Shown here one piece after another: positions 1 to 5,736 of a stretch of 6,116 nucleotides of DNA. The notes under the pieces are model-generated. The model had not been told where the DNA came from and searched no databases. It saw only the letters and a list, made by a program, of their open reading frames with translations. This DNA comes from ZCTH02-B3 sp036563895 (GTDB lineage: Bacteria; Bacillota; Bacilli; Paenibacillales; Paenibacillaceae). Location of the stretch: positions 1-6,116 of the forward strand of contig DATCLN010000104.1 in assembly GCA_036563895.1 (NCBI GenBank), in the 5' to 3' direction. The first letter of the stretch is position 1; every line of letters begins with the position of its first letter. The translations under genes and the position numbers were made by a program.

Positions 1-162
1 CCGCTGTTCCGTTCGGAGCGGAGGACGGCCGACGCAGGCCGGCTGCGCCTGGATCTAGCGCTGACCAAAAACGAAGTCACGCTGGTGGAGATCGTTCCCG
101 TCCGGGACGAGACGGCGACGTACATCGGGCTGGATGACCGCAAGATTCCTTCTTACGGATGA
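1..162 (+). CDS. 3' end of a gene, possibly GH39 beta-xylosidase (C-terminal 53 residues)
   Basis: The frame is open from base 1 and ends at TGA 160-162, so only the last 53 residues are visible. The tail reads LTKNEVTLVEIVPVRDE and then TATYIGLDDRKIPSYG. A beta-strand-rich end followed by a 'DET.TYIGLDD..I..Y' tail resembles, from memory, the C-terminus of bacillar glycoside hydrolase family 39 xylan 1,4-beta-xylosidases, which release xylose from xylo-oligosaccharides. The catalytic domain lies outside the window, so the assignment is an inference from a short tail and could be wrong; that a real gene ends here is more secure. It converges with the ABC exporter gene, whose stop codon lies only 18 bases downstream. 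No convincing terminator was seen in that gap, only a 4-bp ATCG/CGAT stem around 159-170. Confidence 0.5.
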   Translation, partial: PLFRSERRTADAGRLRLDLALTKNEVTLVEIVPVRDETATYIGLDDRKIPSYG

Positions 163-180
163 TCGGCCCGATAGCCTGTG

Positions 181-1896
181 TTACTTCTCCCGCGGTGCCG
201 CCAGCAGCTCCTGATAGGCGGCGACGCCGGCCAGTTGTTCCAGGCTCGTGCCGCTGCCGGCCAGACGGCCGTCCTCGACGGCCAAAATCAGATCCGCATT
301 CTCGATCGTCGACAGCCGGTGGGCGATCATGATGGTCGTTTTGCCTTGCCGGCGGGCGTCCAATTGCCTCATCAGCTGCCGCTCCGTCTCGAGGTCGAGC
401 GCCGAAGTGGCCTCGTCCAGCACCAGGATTTCCGGATCCCCGATGATGGCCCGGGCGATGGCGATCCGCTGCCGCTGCCCGCCCGAAAGCTGAATGCCCC
501 GTTCACCGATCACGGTGTCATATCCGTCCGGCAGGCTGCAAACAAACTCGTGAATCTGCGCGATTTTGCACGCTTCAATCATGTCTTCCTCTGTCAGTCC
601 GGGGCGGCCGAGCAGGATGTTCGTCCGGATCGTGTCCGGCAAGAGATAGGGGTCCTGGAACACCACCGCCGTCCGGCTGCTCCAGTCCTCCCGCGAAATG
701 TCTCTGAGCGGCCTGCCGTTCACCAGAATTTCCCCGGCTTCGGGTTCGTAAAACCGCGCAAGCAGCTGGGCGATCGTCGATTTGCCGCCGCCGCTTTTGC
801 CGATGATGGCGATTTTGCGGCCGGCCGGCAATTCCGCGGAAAAATCGCGGAGAACCGGCGGCAGGTCTGGCTCGTAGCGGAAGGTGACGCGGTCGAAGCG
901 GATCGACGACACCGGTCCCGTCAGCCGTTCGTCCGCTTCCGGGTCTTTTTCCATGTCGACAACGGACTGCATCCGGTCGTGGTGGGCCAGGTTGCCCGCC
1001 ACCATCGTCATCGCCTGGAAGAAGCGAAAGAACGAATCGGACATGAGGGTCGCAAACTGGAAGACGACGACGAACGTGCCGACCGACATCGTCCCTTGCA
1101 TCAGCTCATAACCGCCGTAAGCCAGCACGGCGATGCCGACGCCCCACTTCAGGGGATCGGTCCAGCGCAGCTGCCGGTTTTCCAGCTTGCCGTGGCGGAC
1201 GGCTTCCCGGAAAAACCGGTTGAAGGCCCCGTCAAACCGTTCCTCTTCCCATTTCAGGCGATGGTAGGCGATGATTTCCCGCGTTGCCGCGACGCCTTCC
1301 TCGATTAGCACCAGCAGCTCGGAACGCCATTTCGATACCTCATGATTGGATTTCCGCAGCCTGGACATGAAAAACCAAGTGACGGCCAGATACAGAAGGC
1401 AGAGGACGACCACCAGAAGCATCAGCATCGGACTCGCCCAGGCCAGGATGCCGATCAGCAAGACGGAATTGAAAAACTCCTGAAAAGCCCGCGGCATCTG
1501 CCAACCGACGAAACTGGATCCGAAGAACAGGTCGCTCGTCATGATGTGGACCAGTTTGCCGTAACGCTCGAGGGCAAAGGCGCCGACTTTCGTCCGTTCC
1601 AGGGAACGCAGCATCCGGCCAAGCAGGACGCCGCCGACGGTGAATTCCCCGGTGACCAGATACCGGTTCGTCATCGTGAACACGATCGCATGGACCGTTC
1701 CGACGGCCGCGAAGACGGCGGCGACAGACGGAATCCGTTGATAGTTGCCGGCATAAAACACGTCGTCGATCAATACCTTCTGCAAAAAAATGAGGGCATA
1801 ATTGGACAGGGACTCCAGCAGCAAAAAGAGCAAGGCCGCAAAATAGGTCCGCCGCGCTTCCCAGATCAGGCGGGCGAAGTATTGGATCCCGGTCAT
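181..1896 (-). CDS. ABC exporter half-transporter, permease/ATPase fusion (second gene of pair)
   Basis: A 571-residue half-size ABC exporter, the usual length for this class. The N-terminal membrane domain (about residues 15-300) has hydrophobic segments near 19-38, 55-78, 140-178 and 250-295, fitting the six-helix exporter fold. The ATPase domain (about 331-565) is intact: Walker A GKSGGGKST 366-374, Q-loop Gln414, signature LSGGQRQR 470-477, Walker B ending in catalytic Glu495, D-loop SALD 498-501 and switch His526. It should couple ATP hydrolysis to export of an unknown lipid, drug or peptide across the cytoplasmic membrane. Its ATG (1896-1894) overlaps the TGA of the upstream half-transporter (ATGA). 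A GGGAG ribosome binding site lies about 10 bases before the start, so the two are translationally coupled and probably form a heterodimer. No peptidase C39 or other accessory domain is present. Substrate cannot be told from sequence. Confidence 0.95.
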   Translation of the reverse strand: MTGIQYFARLIWEARRTYFAALLFLLLESLSNYALIFLQKVLIDDVFYAGNYQRIPSVAAVFAAVGTVHAIVFTMTNRYLVTGEFTVGGVLLGRMLRSLERTKVGAFALERYGKLVHIMTSDLFFGSSFVGWQMPRAFQEFFNSVLLIGILAWASPMLMLLVVVLCLLYLAVTWFFMSRLRKSNHEVSKWRSELLVLIEEGVAATREIIAYHRLKWEEERFDGAFNRFFREAVRHGKLENRQLRWTDPLKWGVGIAVLAYGGYELMQGTMSVGTFVVVFQFATLMSDSFFRFFQAMTMVAGNLAHHDRMQSVVDMEKDPEADERLTGPVSSIRFDRVTFRYEPDLPPVLRDFSAELPAGRKIAIIGKSGGGKSTIAQLLARFYEPEAGEILVNGRPLRDISREDWSSRTAVVFQDPYLLPDTIRTNILLGRPGLTEEDMIEACKIAQIHEFVCSLPDGYDTVIGERGIQLSGGQRQRIAIARAIIGDPEILVLDEATSALDLETERQLMRQLDARRQGKTTIMIAHRLSTIENADLILAVEDGRLAGSGTSLEQLAGVAAYQELLAAPREK

Positions 1897-3626
1897 GCGA
1901 TTTCCGCTCCCTGCTCGAGCTCATAAAGCAACCCGCGCCGGGAAATCAGCTCGTCGTAGGAACCGATTTCGGCGATCTGCCCGTCTTTGACGAACACGAT
2001 GCGGTCGAAATGTTTGACGGTCGACAGCCGGTGGGCGATGGCAATGACCGTCCGGCCCGCCAGCACATTGTCCAGCGCCCGCTGCACTTCCCGTTCGCTC
2101 TTGTTGTCCAGGGCGCTCGTGGCTTCGTCGAGCAGGACGACGGCCGGCTGTTTGATGATCATGCGGGCAATCGAGATGCGCTGCCGCTGCCCGCCGGACA
2201 GCTTGAAGCCCCGTTCGCCGACGATCGTGTCGTATCCGTCCGGCAGCTCCATGATGAATTCGTGGGCATAGGCCGCCTTGGCCGCTTCAATGATTTCTTC
2301 GTCGGTGGCGTCGGGTTTTCCGAACCGGATGTTTTCCTTGACGGACGAACCGAACAGGTAGGTTTCCTGAAAGACGTAACCGATGGCGTTGCGCAGGTCG
2401 GCCAGCGCCAGGCTGCGGATCGGGACGCCGTCCAGGCGGATTTCGCCTTCATCCGGATCGTAGAAGCGCCCGATCAGCTTCATCAGGGTCGTTTTGCCGC
2501 TGCCGCTGAAGCCGACGAAGGCCACTTTTTCCCCCGGTCGGATGTCCAGGGAAAAGCGCCAGATGACGTTGGGACGGTCCCGATATCCGAAACTGACGTT
2601 GTCGAACGTGATCCGCCCTTCCACTTTTTCCAGCCGGACGGGGTGTTCCGGCTCCCGGACGCGAATCTCCTGATGCATGAACTTGTAGAGCGGTTCCGTC
2701 TGGTGGAGGATGAGCCGCTGCTCCATGAACAGGGTCACCAGCATGGTCAGGCGGAACATGGCATTCATATAGAGCAGCATGAAGGCCACGAAGCCGCCGA
2801 CCGTCATCATTTCGCGGCGAACGAGATAGGCGCCGATCAGGATCAGGGCGACTGCGCCCATATAATAGGTAAACCTCCGGAAACTTCCCCTGGCGGAACC
2901 GTATGTGGCGCTGGCCCGGTATACGGCGGCCCAATGCCTGTGCGCGTCCCGCACCAGTCGGTGAAACCAGGCCTGTGCGCCGAACGCCCGGAATTCCCGG
3001 AATCCGGAGACGGCTTCGAACACTTTCTGGTTGAAGGCGACCCGCCCGTGGCCGGACAGCCTGCCGAAATGGGCGGATTTTCGCTCAAAATAGGGGCCGA
3101 ACAAATAATAGGCCGCGAAAGAGGGAACGATGACCAGGCTCATCCACCCGCTGATGCCGGCCATGATGCCGACGGAAACGGCGACGAAAAAGAAATGCTC
3201 CAGGATGCCGGGCAGGTATTGGCGGTAAATTTTGCTGACGTTCGCCACTTCTGTGTTGAACATGGCCAGCGTTTCGCCGGCGGGCTGGCGTTCGTAATGC
3301 TCGAATCCGAGTTGGCGCAAATGCAGGAAGAGGGTTTTGAGGATGTCCCTTGATGCCAGCTCGCCGATGGTCAATTGGAGAATGTTCCGGAAGCTTTTGG
3401 CCGCAAGCATGGTCACGTTGATCAAGATCAAGGCGGCGAGCAGCATCCAGAACAGTCCGGCGTCTTTTCGGGGGATGACGTGATCGATCATGTACTGGAT
3501 CACTTTCGGCGCCAGCGTTTCGCCGGTGACCGACAGCAGGCTGAAGATCACCAGAAGGGCAATTTTTCCTTTGTAAGGTTTTAGAAATGACACCGCCCAA
3601 TAGTAGGATTTTCTGGACACCAGCAT
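1893..3626 (-). CDS. ABC exporter half-transporter, permease/ATPase fusion (first gene of pair)
   Basis: A half-size ABC exporter of 577 residues from the start chosen here. The open frame extends to an ATG at 3659 (588 residues). The ATG at 3626-3624 is preferred because GGGGAGGAG lies directly upstream of it, whereas the 3659 ATG has no Shine-Dalgarno sequence; the resulting N-terminus MLVSRKSYYW also looks typical. Numbered from this start, the membrane domain covers about 1-310 with hydrophobic stretches near 21-40, 58-76, 140-178 and 254-300. The ATPase domain follows: Walker A GFSGSGKTT 372-380, Q-loop Gln420, signature LSGGQRQR 476-483, Walker B with catalytic Glu501, and switch His532. 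All motifs are canonical. It probably pairs with the overlapping downstream half-transporter to make one exporter; substrate unknown. Expression is likely from the extended -10 promoter at 3713-3721. Confidence 0.94.
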   Translation of the reverse strand: MLVSRKSYYWAVSFLKPYKGKIALLVIFSLLSVTGETLAPKVIQYMIDHVIPRKDAGLFWMLLAALILINVTMLAAKSFRNILQLTIGELASRDILKTLFLHLRQLGFEHYERQPAGETLAMFNTEVANVSKIYRQYLPGILEHFFFVAVSVGIMAGISGWMSLVIVPSFAAYYLFGPYFERKSAHFGRLSGHGRVAFNQKVFEAVSGFREFRAFGAQAWFHRLVRDAHRHWAAVYRASATYGSARGSFRRFTYYMGAVALILIGAYLVRREMMTVGGFVAFMLLYMNAMFRLTMLVTLFMEQRLILHQTEPLYKFMHQEIRVREPEHPVRLEKVEGRITFDNVSFGYRDRPNVIWRFSLDIRPGEKVAFVGFSGSGKTTLMKLIGRFYDPDEGEIRLDGVPIRSLALADLRNAIGYVFQETYLFGSSVKENIRFGKPDATDEEIIEAAKAAYAHEFIMELPDGYDTIVGERGFKLSGGQRQRISIARMIIKQPAVVLLDEATSALDNKSEREVQRALDNVLAGRTVIAIAHRLSTVKHFDRIVFVKDGQIAEIGSYDELISRRGLLYELEQGAEIA

Positions 3627-3628
3627 GG

Positions 3629-3637
3629 CTCCTCCCC
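3629..3637 (-). promoter_or_regulatory. Ribosome binding site deciding the start of the first ABC gene
   Basis: Read on the minus strand this is GGGGAGGAG, followed by CC and the ATG at 3626-3624. Nothing similar precedes the upstream in-frame ATG at 3659, where the preceding bases read CCAGTTCAC. The GGAGG core sits 4 bases from the ATG, a little closer than usual, but it is the only strong Shine-Dalgarno match near either start. Confidence 0.75.
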
Positions 3638-3712
3638 GGATTGTGATGATCTTGTCCATGTGAACTGGATATCAAAGGAAATCCTGAATCGAAACGTTTT
3701 TTTTATTCACGA

Positions 3713-3741
3713 AGTATAGCACAAGAAAAGTATGGTTGCAT
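3713..3741 (-). promoter_or_regulatory. Extended -10 promoter for the ABC exporter operon
   Basis: On the minus strand TGCTATACT (3721-3713) is an extended -10 element: TGn followed by TATACT, five of six matches to the sigma-A -10 consensus. A weak -35 candidate ATGCAA (3741-3736, three of six) lies 17 bases upstream, as expected when an extended -10 compensates. Transcription would start near 3705-3707, giving a leader of about 80 bases that includes an A-rich run (complement of the T8 at 3697-3704). The motif and spacing are seen; promoter activity is inferred. Confidence 0.6.
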
Positions 3742-3746
3742 TAATA

Positions 3747-3756
3747 TTCCATGGAA
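3747..3756. promoter_or_regulatory. 10-bp perfect palindrome between divergent genes, candidate operator
   Basis: TTCCATGGAA is a perfect 10-bp inverted repeat, just upstream of the minus-strand promoter and next to plus-strand promoter-like boxes. Its position suits a regulator site, but a 10-bp palindrome can occur by chance and no known regulator is matched. Confidence 0.25.
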
Positions 3757-3764
3757 CAGATAAC

Positions 3765-3793
3765 TTTTCGCGCGGAACGGCTTGGGCTATCAT
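3765..3793 (+). promoter_or_regulatory. Candidate promoter for araM
   Basis: TATCAT at 3788-3793 matches the -10 consensus at five of six bases. TTTTCG at 3765-3770, 17 bases upstream, is a poor -35 (three of six). An alternative pair is TTGCAT 3736-3741 with GATAAC 3759-3764, also at 17-base spacing (three and four of six). Either would place the 3807-3827 hairpin in the transcribed leader. Both are weak, so the exact promoter is uncertain. Confidence 0.35.
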
Positions 3794-3806
3794 ATTGTCG
3801 AAAAAG

Positions 3807-3827
3807 CCGGCGCGCGAATCGCGCCGG
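3807..3827 (+). promoter_or_regulatory. GC-rich stem-loop in the araM leader
   Basis: CCGGCGCG (3807-3814) and CGCGCCGG (3820-3827) form a perfect 8-bp, all-GC stem with a 5-base loop CGAAT. It ends 55 bases before the araM ATG and is not followed by a T run, so it is not a typical intrinsic terminator. As RNA it would be very stable; as DNA it is a dyad that a repressor could bind. Confidence 0.55.
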
Positions 3828-3870
3828 ACGTGCGGAAGAATCGATGAAGGGAGAAGCGTGCAAGGTGAGC

Positions 3871-3880
3871 GGAGGAGAGG
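3871..3880 (+). promoter_or_regulatory. Ribosome binding site deciding the araM start
   Basis: GGAGGAGAGG lies just before the ATG at 3883, with the GGAGG core 7 bases away, an ideal spacing. The in-frame ATG at 3751 has no such site and falls inside the likely promoter region. The ATG at 3844 has only a weak GGAAGA before it. Confidence 0.8.
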
Positions 3881-3882
3881 CC

Positions 3883-5067
3883 ATGCGGAAGGAATCAAAA
3901 GAATCAACCCTTGAGTCATGGCTGGAACGGTTGAAAGAGCAATGGCCGGACCGGAGCGGCGATCTGCCCGAACGGACTGTCCTGGCGAGAGGGGCTCTGT
4001 CGGAAGCCGCCCGCTATGCGGCGGATAAAGGGTGGCGCCGGGTGCTCGTGGTGGCCGACCAAAATACATATGAAGCGGCGGGGACGGCCTTGATCCGGGA
4101 ACTGGAAGGCGCCGGAACGGCGGCTTTCCTCACCCTCGTGGAACCGAATCCGGCCGGCGATGTGGCGGCGGACGAAGCGTCTGTCGTACAGGTGCTGCTG
4201 GACATCCAGCGGCACGGCGCCGAGGCGCTGGCGGCCGTCGGCGCCGGCACGCTGCACGACATCGCCCGGTACGCGGCGTATACGGCGGGAAAGCCGTTCA
4301 TGTCCGTGCCGACGGCGCCGTCGGTGGACGGCTTCACCTCCACGGGCGCGCCCCTTCTCATCCGCGGCGTGAAAATCACGGTGCCGGCCGCCGGTCCCGT
4401 TGCCCTGTTCGCGGACACCGGCGTGCTCATGAACGCTCCAAAACGCCTGGTCTCGGCCGGATTCGGCGACATGCTGGGCAAGGCGACGGCGCTCTTCGAC
4501 TGGCGGATCGGGCGGCTGGCCGCCGGGGAACCGTACGACGGTCAAGTGGCGGACATCACGCAGCGGGCGCTGGACCGCTGCGTTCGCCTTGCGGACGACA
4601 TCGGACGCGGCACGGAAGCAAGCATTCTGGCCCTGATGCGGTCGCTCATCGAATCGGGCATCGCCATGCTCCTGTTCGGCCAGTCCCATCCCGCATCCGG
4701 CGCCGAACACCACCTGTCCCATTATTGGGAAATGGCCTTTCACCGGAGCGGCCGCCGGCAGGTGCTGCACGGCTCCAAAGTCGGCGTCGCCTGCGGACTT
4801 GTAGCGGACCTTTACCATGGCATCGGCGACGAACGGCCGGATTTGGCTCCGTTGCTCGCCGGGTTGCCAAAAGGGGAAGACATTCGCCGTCTGCTGTCCG
4901 CGGCGGGCGCTCCTGTCACGCCGGAAGAGCTCGGCATTGACAAAGACCTGGTGCAACGGGGGCTCGCGGAAGCCCACACCGTGCGGCCGAACCGGACGAC
5001 GCTGCTGCGGCTCCGCAACGAAGGACGGCTCGATCTGCTGCGGGTGCCGGAGACGGGTTGGGCATAG
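3883..5067 (+). CDS. araM: sn-Glycerol-1-phosphate dehydrogenase (AraM/EgsA type)
   Basis: Reduces dihydroxyacetone phosphate to sn-glycerol-1-phosphate with NAD(P)H in the cytoplasm. In Bacillus subtilis AraM is a nickel-dependent homodimer whose product is used with PcrB for heptaprenylglyceryl phosphate, an archaeal-type ether lipid. Translated from ATG 3883 it is 394 residues, the expected length for AraM. Seen in the protein: cofactor loop VGAGTLHDIARY 119-130; SVPTAPSVDGFTSTGAP 141-157; GFGDMLGK 193-200 with probable metal ligand Asp196; SGAEHHLSHYWEM 272-284 with ligand His276; and LHGSKVGVA 295-303 with ligand His296. The ligands are assigned by analogy with the iron-alcohol-dehydrogenase/dehydroquinate-synthase-like fold. 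The longer frame back to 3751 was rejected on ribosome binding site grounds. Unlike B. subtilis, no arabinose genes flank it here, so its role is more likely lipid or glycerol-1-phosphate supply than arabinose use. No clear terminator follows. Confidence 0.92.
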   Translation: MRKESKESTLESWLERLKEQWPDRSGDLPERTVLARGALSEAARYAADKGWRRVLVVADQNTYEAAGTALIRELEGAGTAAFLTLVEPNPAGDVAADEASVVQVLLDIQRHGAEALAAVGAGTLHDIARYAAYTAGKPFMSVPTAPSVDGFTSTGAPLLIRGVKITVPAAGPVALFADTGVLMNAPKRLVSAGFGDMLGKATALFDWRIGRLAAGEPYDGQVADITQRALDRCVRLADDIGRGTEASILALMRSLIESGIAMLLFGQSHPASGAEHHLSHYWEMAFHRSGRRQVLHGSKVGVACGLVADLYHGIGDERPDLAPLLAGLPKGEDIRRLLSAAGAPVTPEELGIDKDLVQRGLAEAHTVRPNRTTLLRLRNEGRLDLLRVPETGWA

Positions 5068-5141
5068 CCGGTGCTTACTGTGCCTTCTTCGGAAGTTTTC
5101 GGCTGAACGGACAGGAAAACAAACCGGGAAGGAATGCGCGG

Positions 5142-5265
5142 ATGGAGATCTATTCGATCTTGGCCGGTTTGGCGAGGGAGAGGCCGGTGTTATTCAACGA
5201 GGCGGATTTTCAGCACGCTGACCCGGCACATTCATTCTGCGGCATCCGGAAGCGCAGGAACATAG
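5142..5265 (+). pseudogene. N-terminal stub of a hypothetical protein, truncated or frameshifted
   Basis: ATG 5142 is preceded by GGGAAGGA about 8 bases upstream and opens MEIYSILAGLARERPVLF followed by NEADFQHA. This resembles, from memory, the start of uncharacterised bacterial proteins with a 'RP.F.SEADFQHALAWEI' N-terminus. After QHA (about 5219) the reading frame continues to 5561 but is no longer protein-like and lies opposite two minus-strand ORFs. Shifting the frame by one base at 5218 gives LTRHIHSAASGS, plausibly a few more residues, and then stops at TAG 5263-5265. So a single-base deletion or a deletion breakpoint near 5217-5221 probably ended this gene. Function unknown. Its good ribosome binding site, 75 bases after araM, suggests it was once the next gene in that transcript. 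Confidence 0.45.
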
Positions 5266-5462
5266 AACAGGTGCGCTTCGCAGCCGCAGTCCGAAGAGCC
5301 GAACCCCCGCACGGGAACCACGCCGCCGTGTTCCGCCATCAGCCTGCGGAACAGCCCGCATTCGCCTTCTTCGCGCGGAAAGGTGTCCACGCAGGCGATG
5401 CGCAGATGCGGCCGAAGGTAGTCAAAATGCCAGCGCATGGTTTTTTTGATGGCATACAGCAT
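5232..5462 (-). CDS. Small hypothetical protein, 76 residues
   Basis: I do not recognise this protein. It starts at ATG 5462-5460 with a GGAG about 9 bases upstream (inside the end of the DinB-like frame) and ends at TGA 5234-5232. It is soluble-looking, without signal peptide or membrane segment. The N-terminus is basic (MLYAIKKTMRWHFDYLRPHL); four cysteines are at 24, 35, 59 and 61, the last two as a CGC group in SSDCGCEAHLFYVP, and several histidines are present, so metal binding is conceivable but unproven. It is in the same frame as the DinB-like remnant and separated from it only by TGA and two codons, so the two were probably co-transcribed. Its sequence reads like a real protein, more so than the overlapping plus-strand frame, but it could itself be a fragment. 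Confidence 0.5.
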   Translation of the reverse strand: MLYAIKKTMRWHFDYLRPHLRIACVDTFPREEGECGLFRRLMAEHGGVVPVRGFGSSDCGCEAHLFYVPALPDAAE

Positions 5463-5468
5463 CGCCGG

Positions 5469-5681
5469 TCACTCCGGCCGGGATCTTCCGCCGGTGCGGA
5501 GTGCTGCTTCGATTTGCCGCATGTGATGCCGGTCGTGGTCGACGAATTCCTTCAAATATAGTTCAAGTTCGAACGGTTCTCCGTCCGCGTCCTCGTACGT
5601 TGCGGTCCGCCGTTCTTCGCCCATGGAGCGGACGGCGTCCGCCACGGCCTTCCGGCACTTTGCGGTCTGGATTTGAGCTCC
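5469..5681 (-). pseudogene. C-terminal remnant of a DinB-family protein
   Basis: The minus-strand frame ending at TGA 5471-5469 carries CRKAVADAVRSMGEERR, then FELELYLKEFVDHDRHHMRQ and IEAALRT. This is the last-helix pattern of DinB/YfiT-like four-helix-bundle proteins: 'L..F..HD.HH..QI', where the two histidines four residues apart are metal ligands. Full DinB proteins are about 150-170 residues. Here only about 70 codons lie between the 3' hairpin of the thioredoxin-fold gene and the stop, so the N-terminal helices and the third metal histidine are missing. No ATG precedes the conserved part. Possible starts are a GTG at 5645-5643 (58 residues) without good spacing, or an ATC at 5672-5670 placed 5 bases after a perfect AAGGAG (5683-5678). 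I call it a truncated remnant; a short expressed protein is not excluded. Confidence 0.55.
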
Positions 5682-5700
5682 TTGCGGGAGACAAACAGAG

Positions 5701-5736
5701 AAGGGAGCCTGCCGCTCCCTTCGCTCAGGCTCCCTT
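5701..5736 (-). terminator. Strong hairpin at the 3' end of the thioredoxin-fold gene, probable intrinsic terminator
   Basis: AAGGGAGCCTG (5701-5711) and CAGGCTCCCTT (5726-5736) form a perfect 11-bp stem with a 14-base loop. Read on the minus strand it starts inside the last codons, covers the TGA at 5727-5725, and is followed by TCTCTGTTTGT, a moderately U-rich tail. On the plus strand it is followed by TTT (TTTTT counting the stem end), so it may work in both directions. A second fold competes: AAGGGAGC 5701-5708 can instead pair with GCTCCCTT 5714-5721 around a 5-base loop. Confidence 0.65.

Noticed and set aside
159..170. Short ATCG/CGAT inverted repeat in the convergent gap as a bidirectional terminator
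   Set aside because: The stem is 4 bp with a 3-base loop and no T run on either side.
178..1308. Long plus-strand open frame (376 codons) opposite the second ABC gene, and a similar one at 2010-3353 opposite the first
   Set aside because: Both are antisense shadows of strongly supported ABC exporter genes. The translations are rich in Arg, Asp, His and Gln with no recognisable domain, as expected for GC-rich antisense frames.
307..2040. Near-identical stretches in the two ABC genes (for example the bases encoding AHRLST around 307-327 and 2020-2040) as a DNA repeat
   Set aside because: They encode the same conserved ATPase motifs in paralogous genes; divergence between them shows protein-level conservation, not a mobile or recent repeat.
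3686..3709. Possible catabolite-responsive (cre) site around GAAACGTTT
   Set aside because: The central CG with flanking A/T is present but the required TG and CA ends are not at the right distance on either strand.
3916..4977. 353-codon minus-strand frame opposite araM
   Set aside because: It lies fully inside the well-supported araM gene and has an Arg/Gly/Pro/His-rich composition with no family resemblance; a shadow frame.
5084..5099. CTTC-TTCG-GAAG followed by TTTT just after araM, as a terminator
   Set aside because: A stable UUCG loop is present but the stem is only 4 bp, too weak to call an intrinsic terminator.
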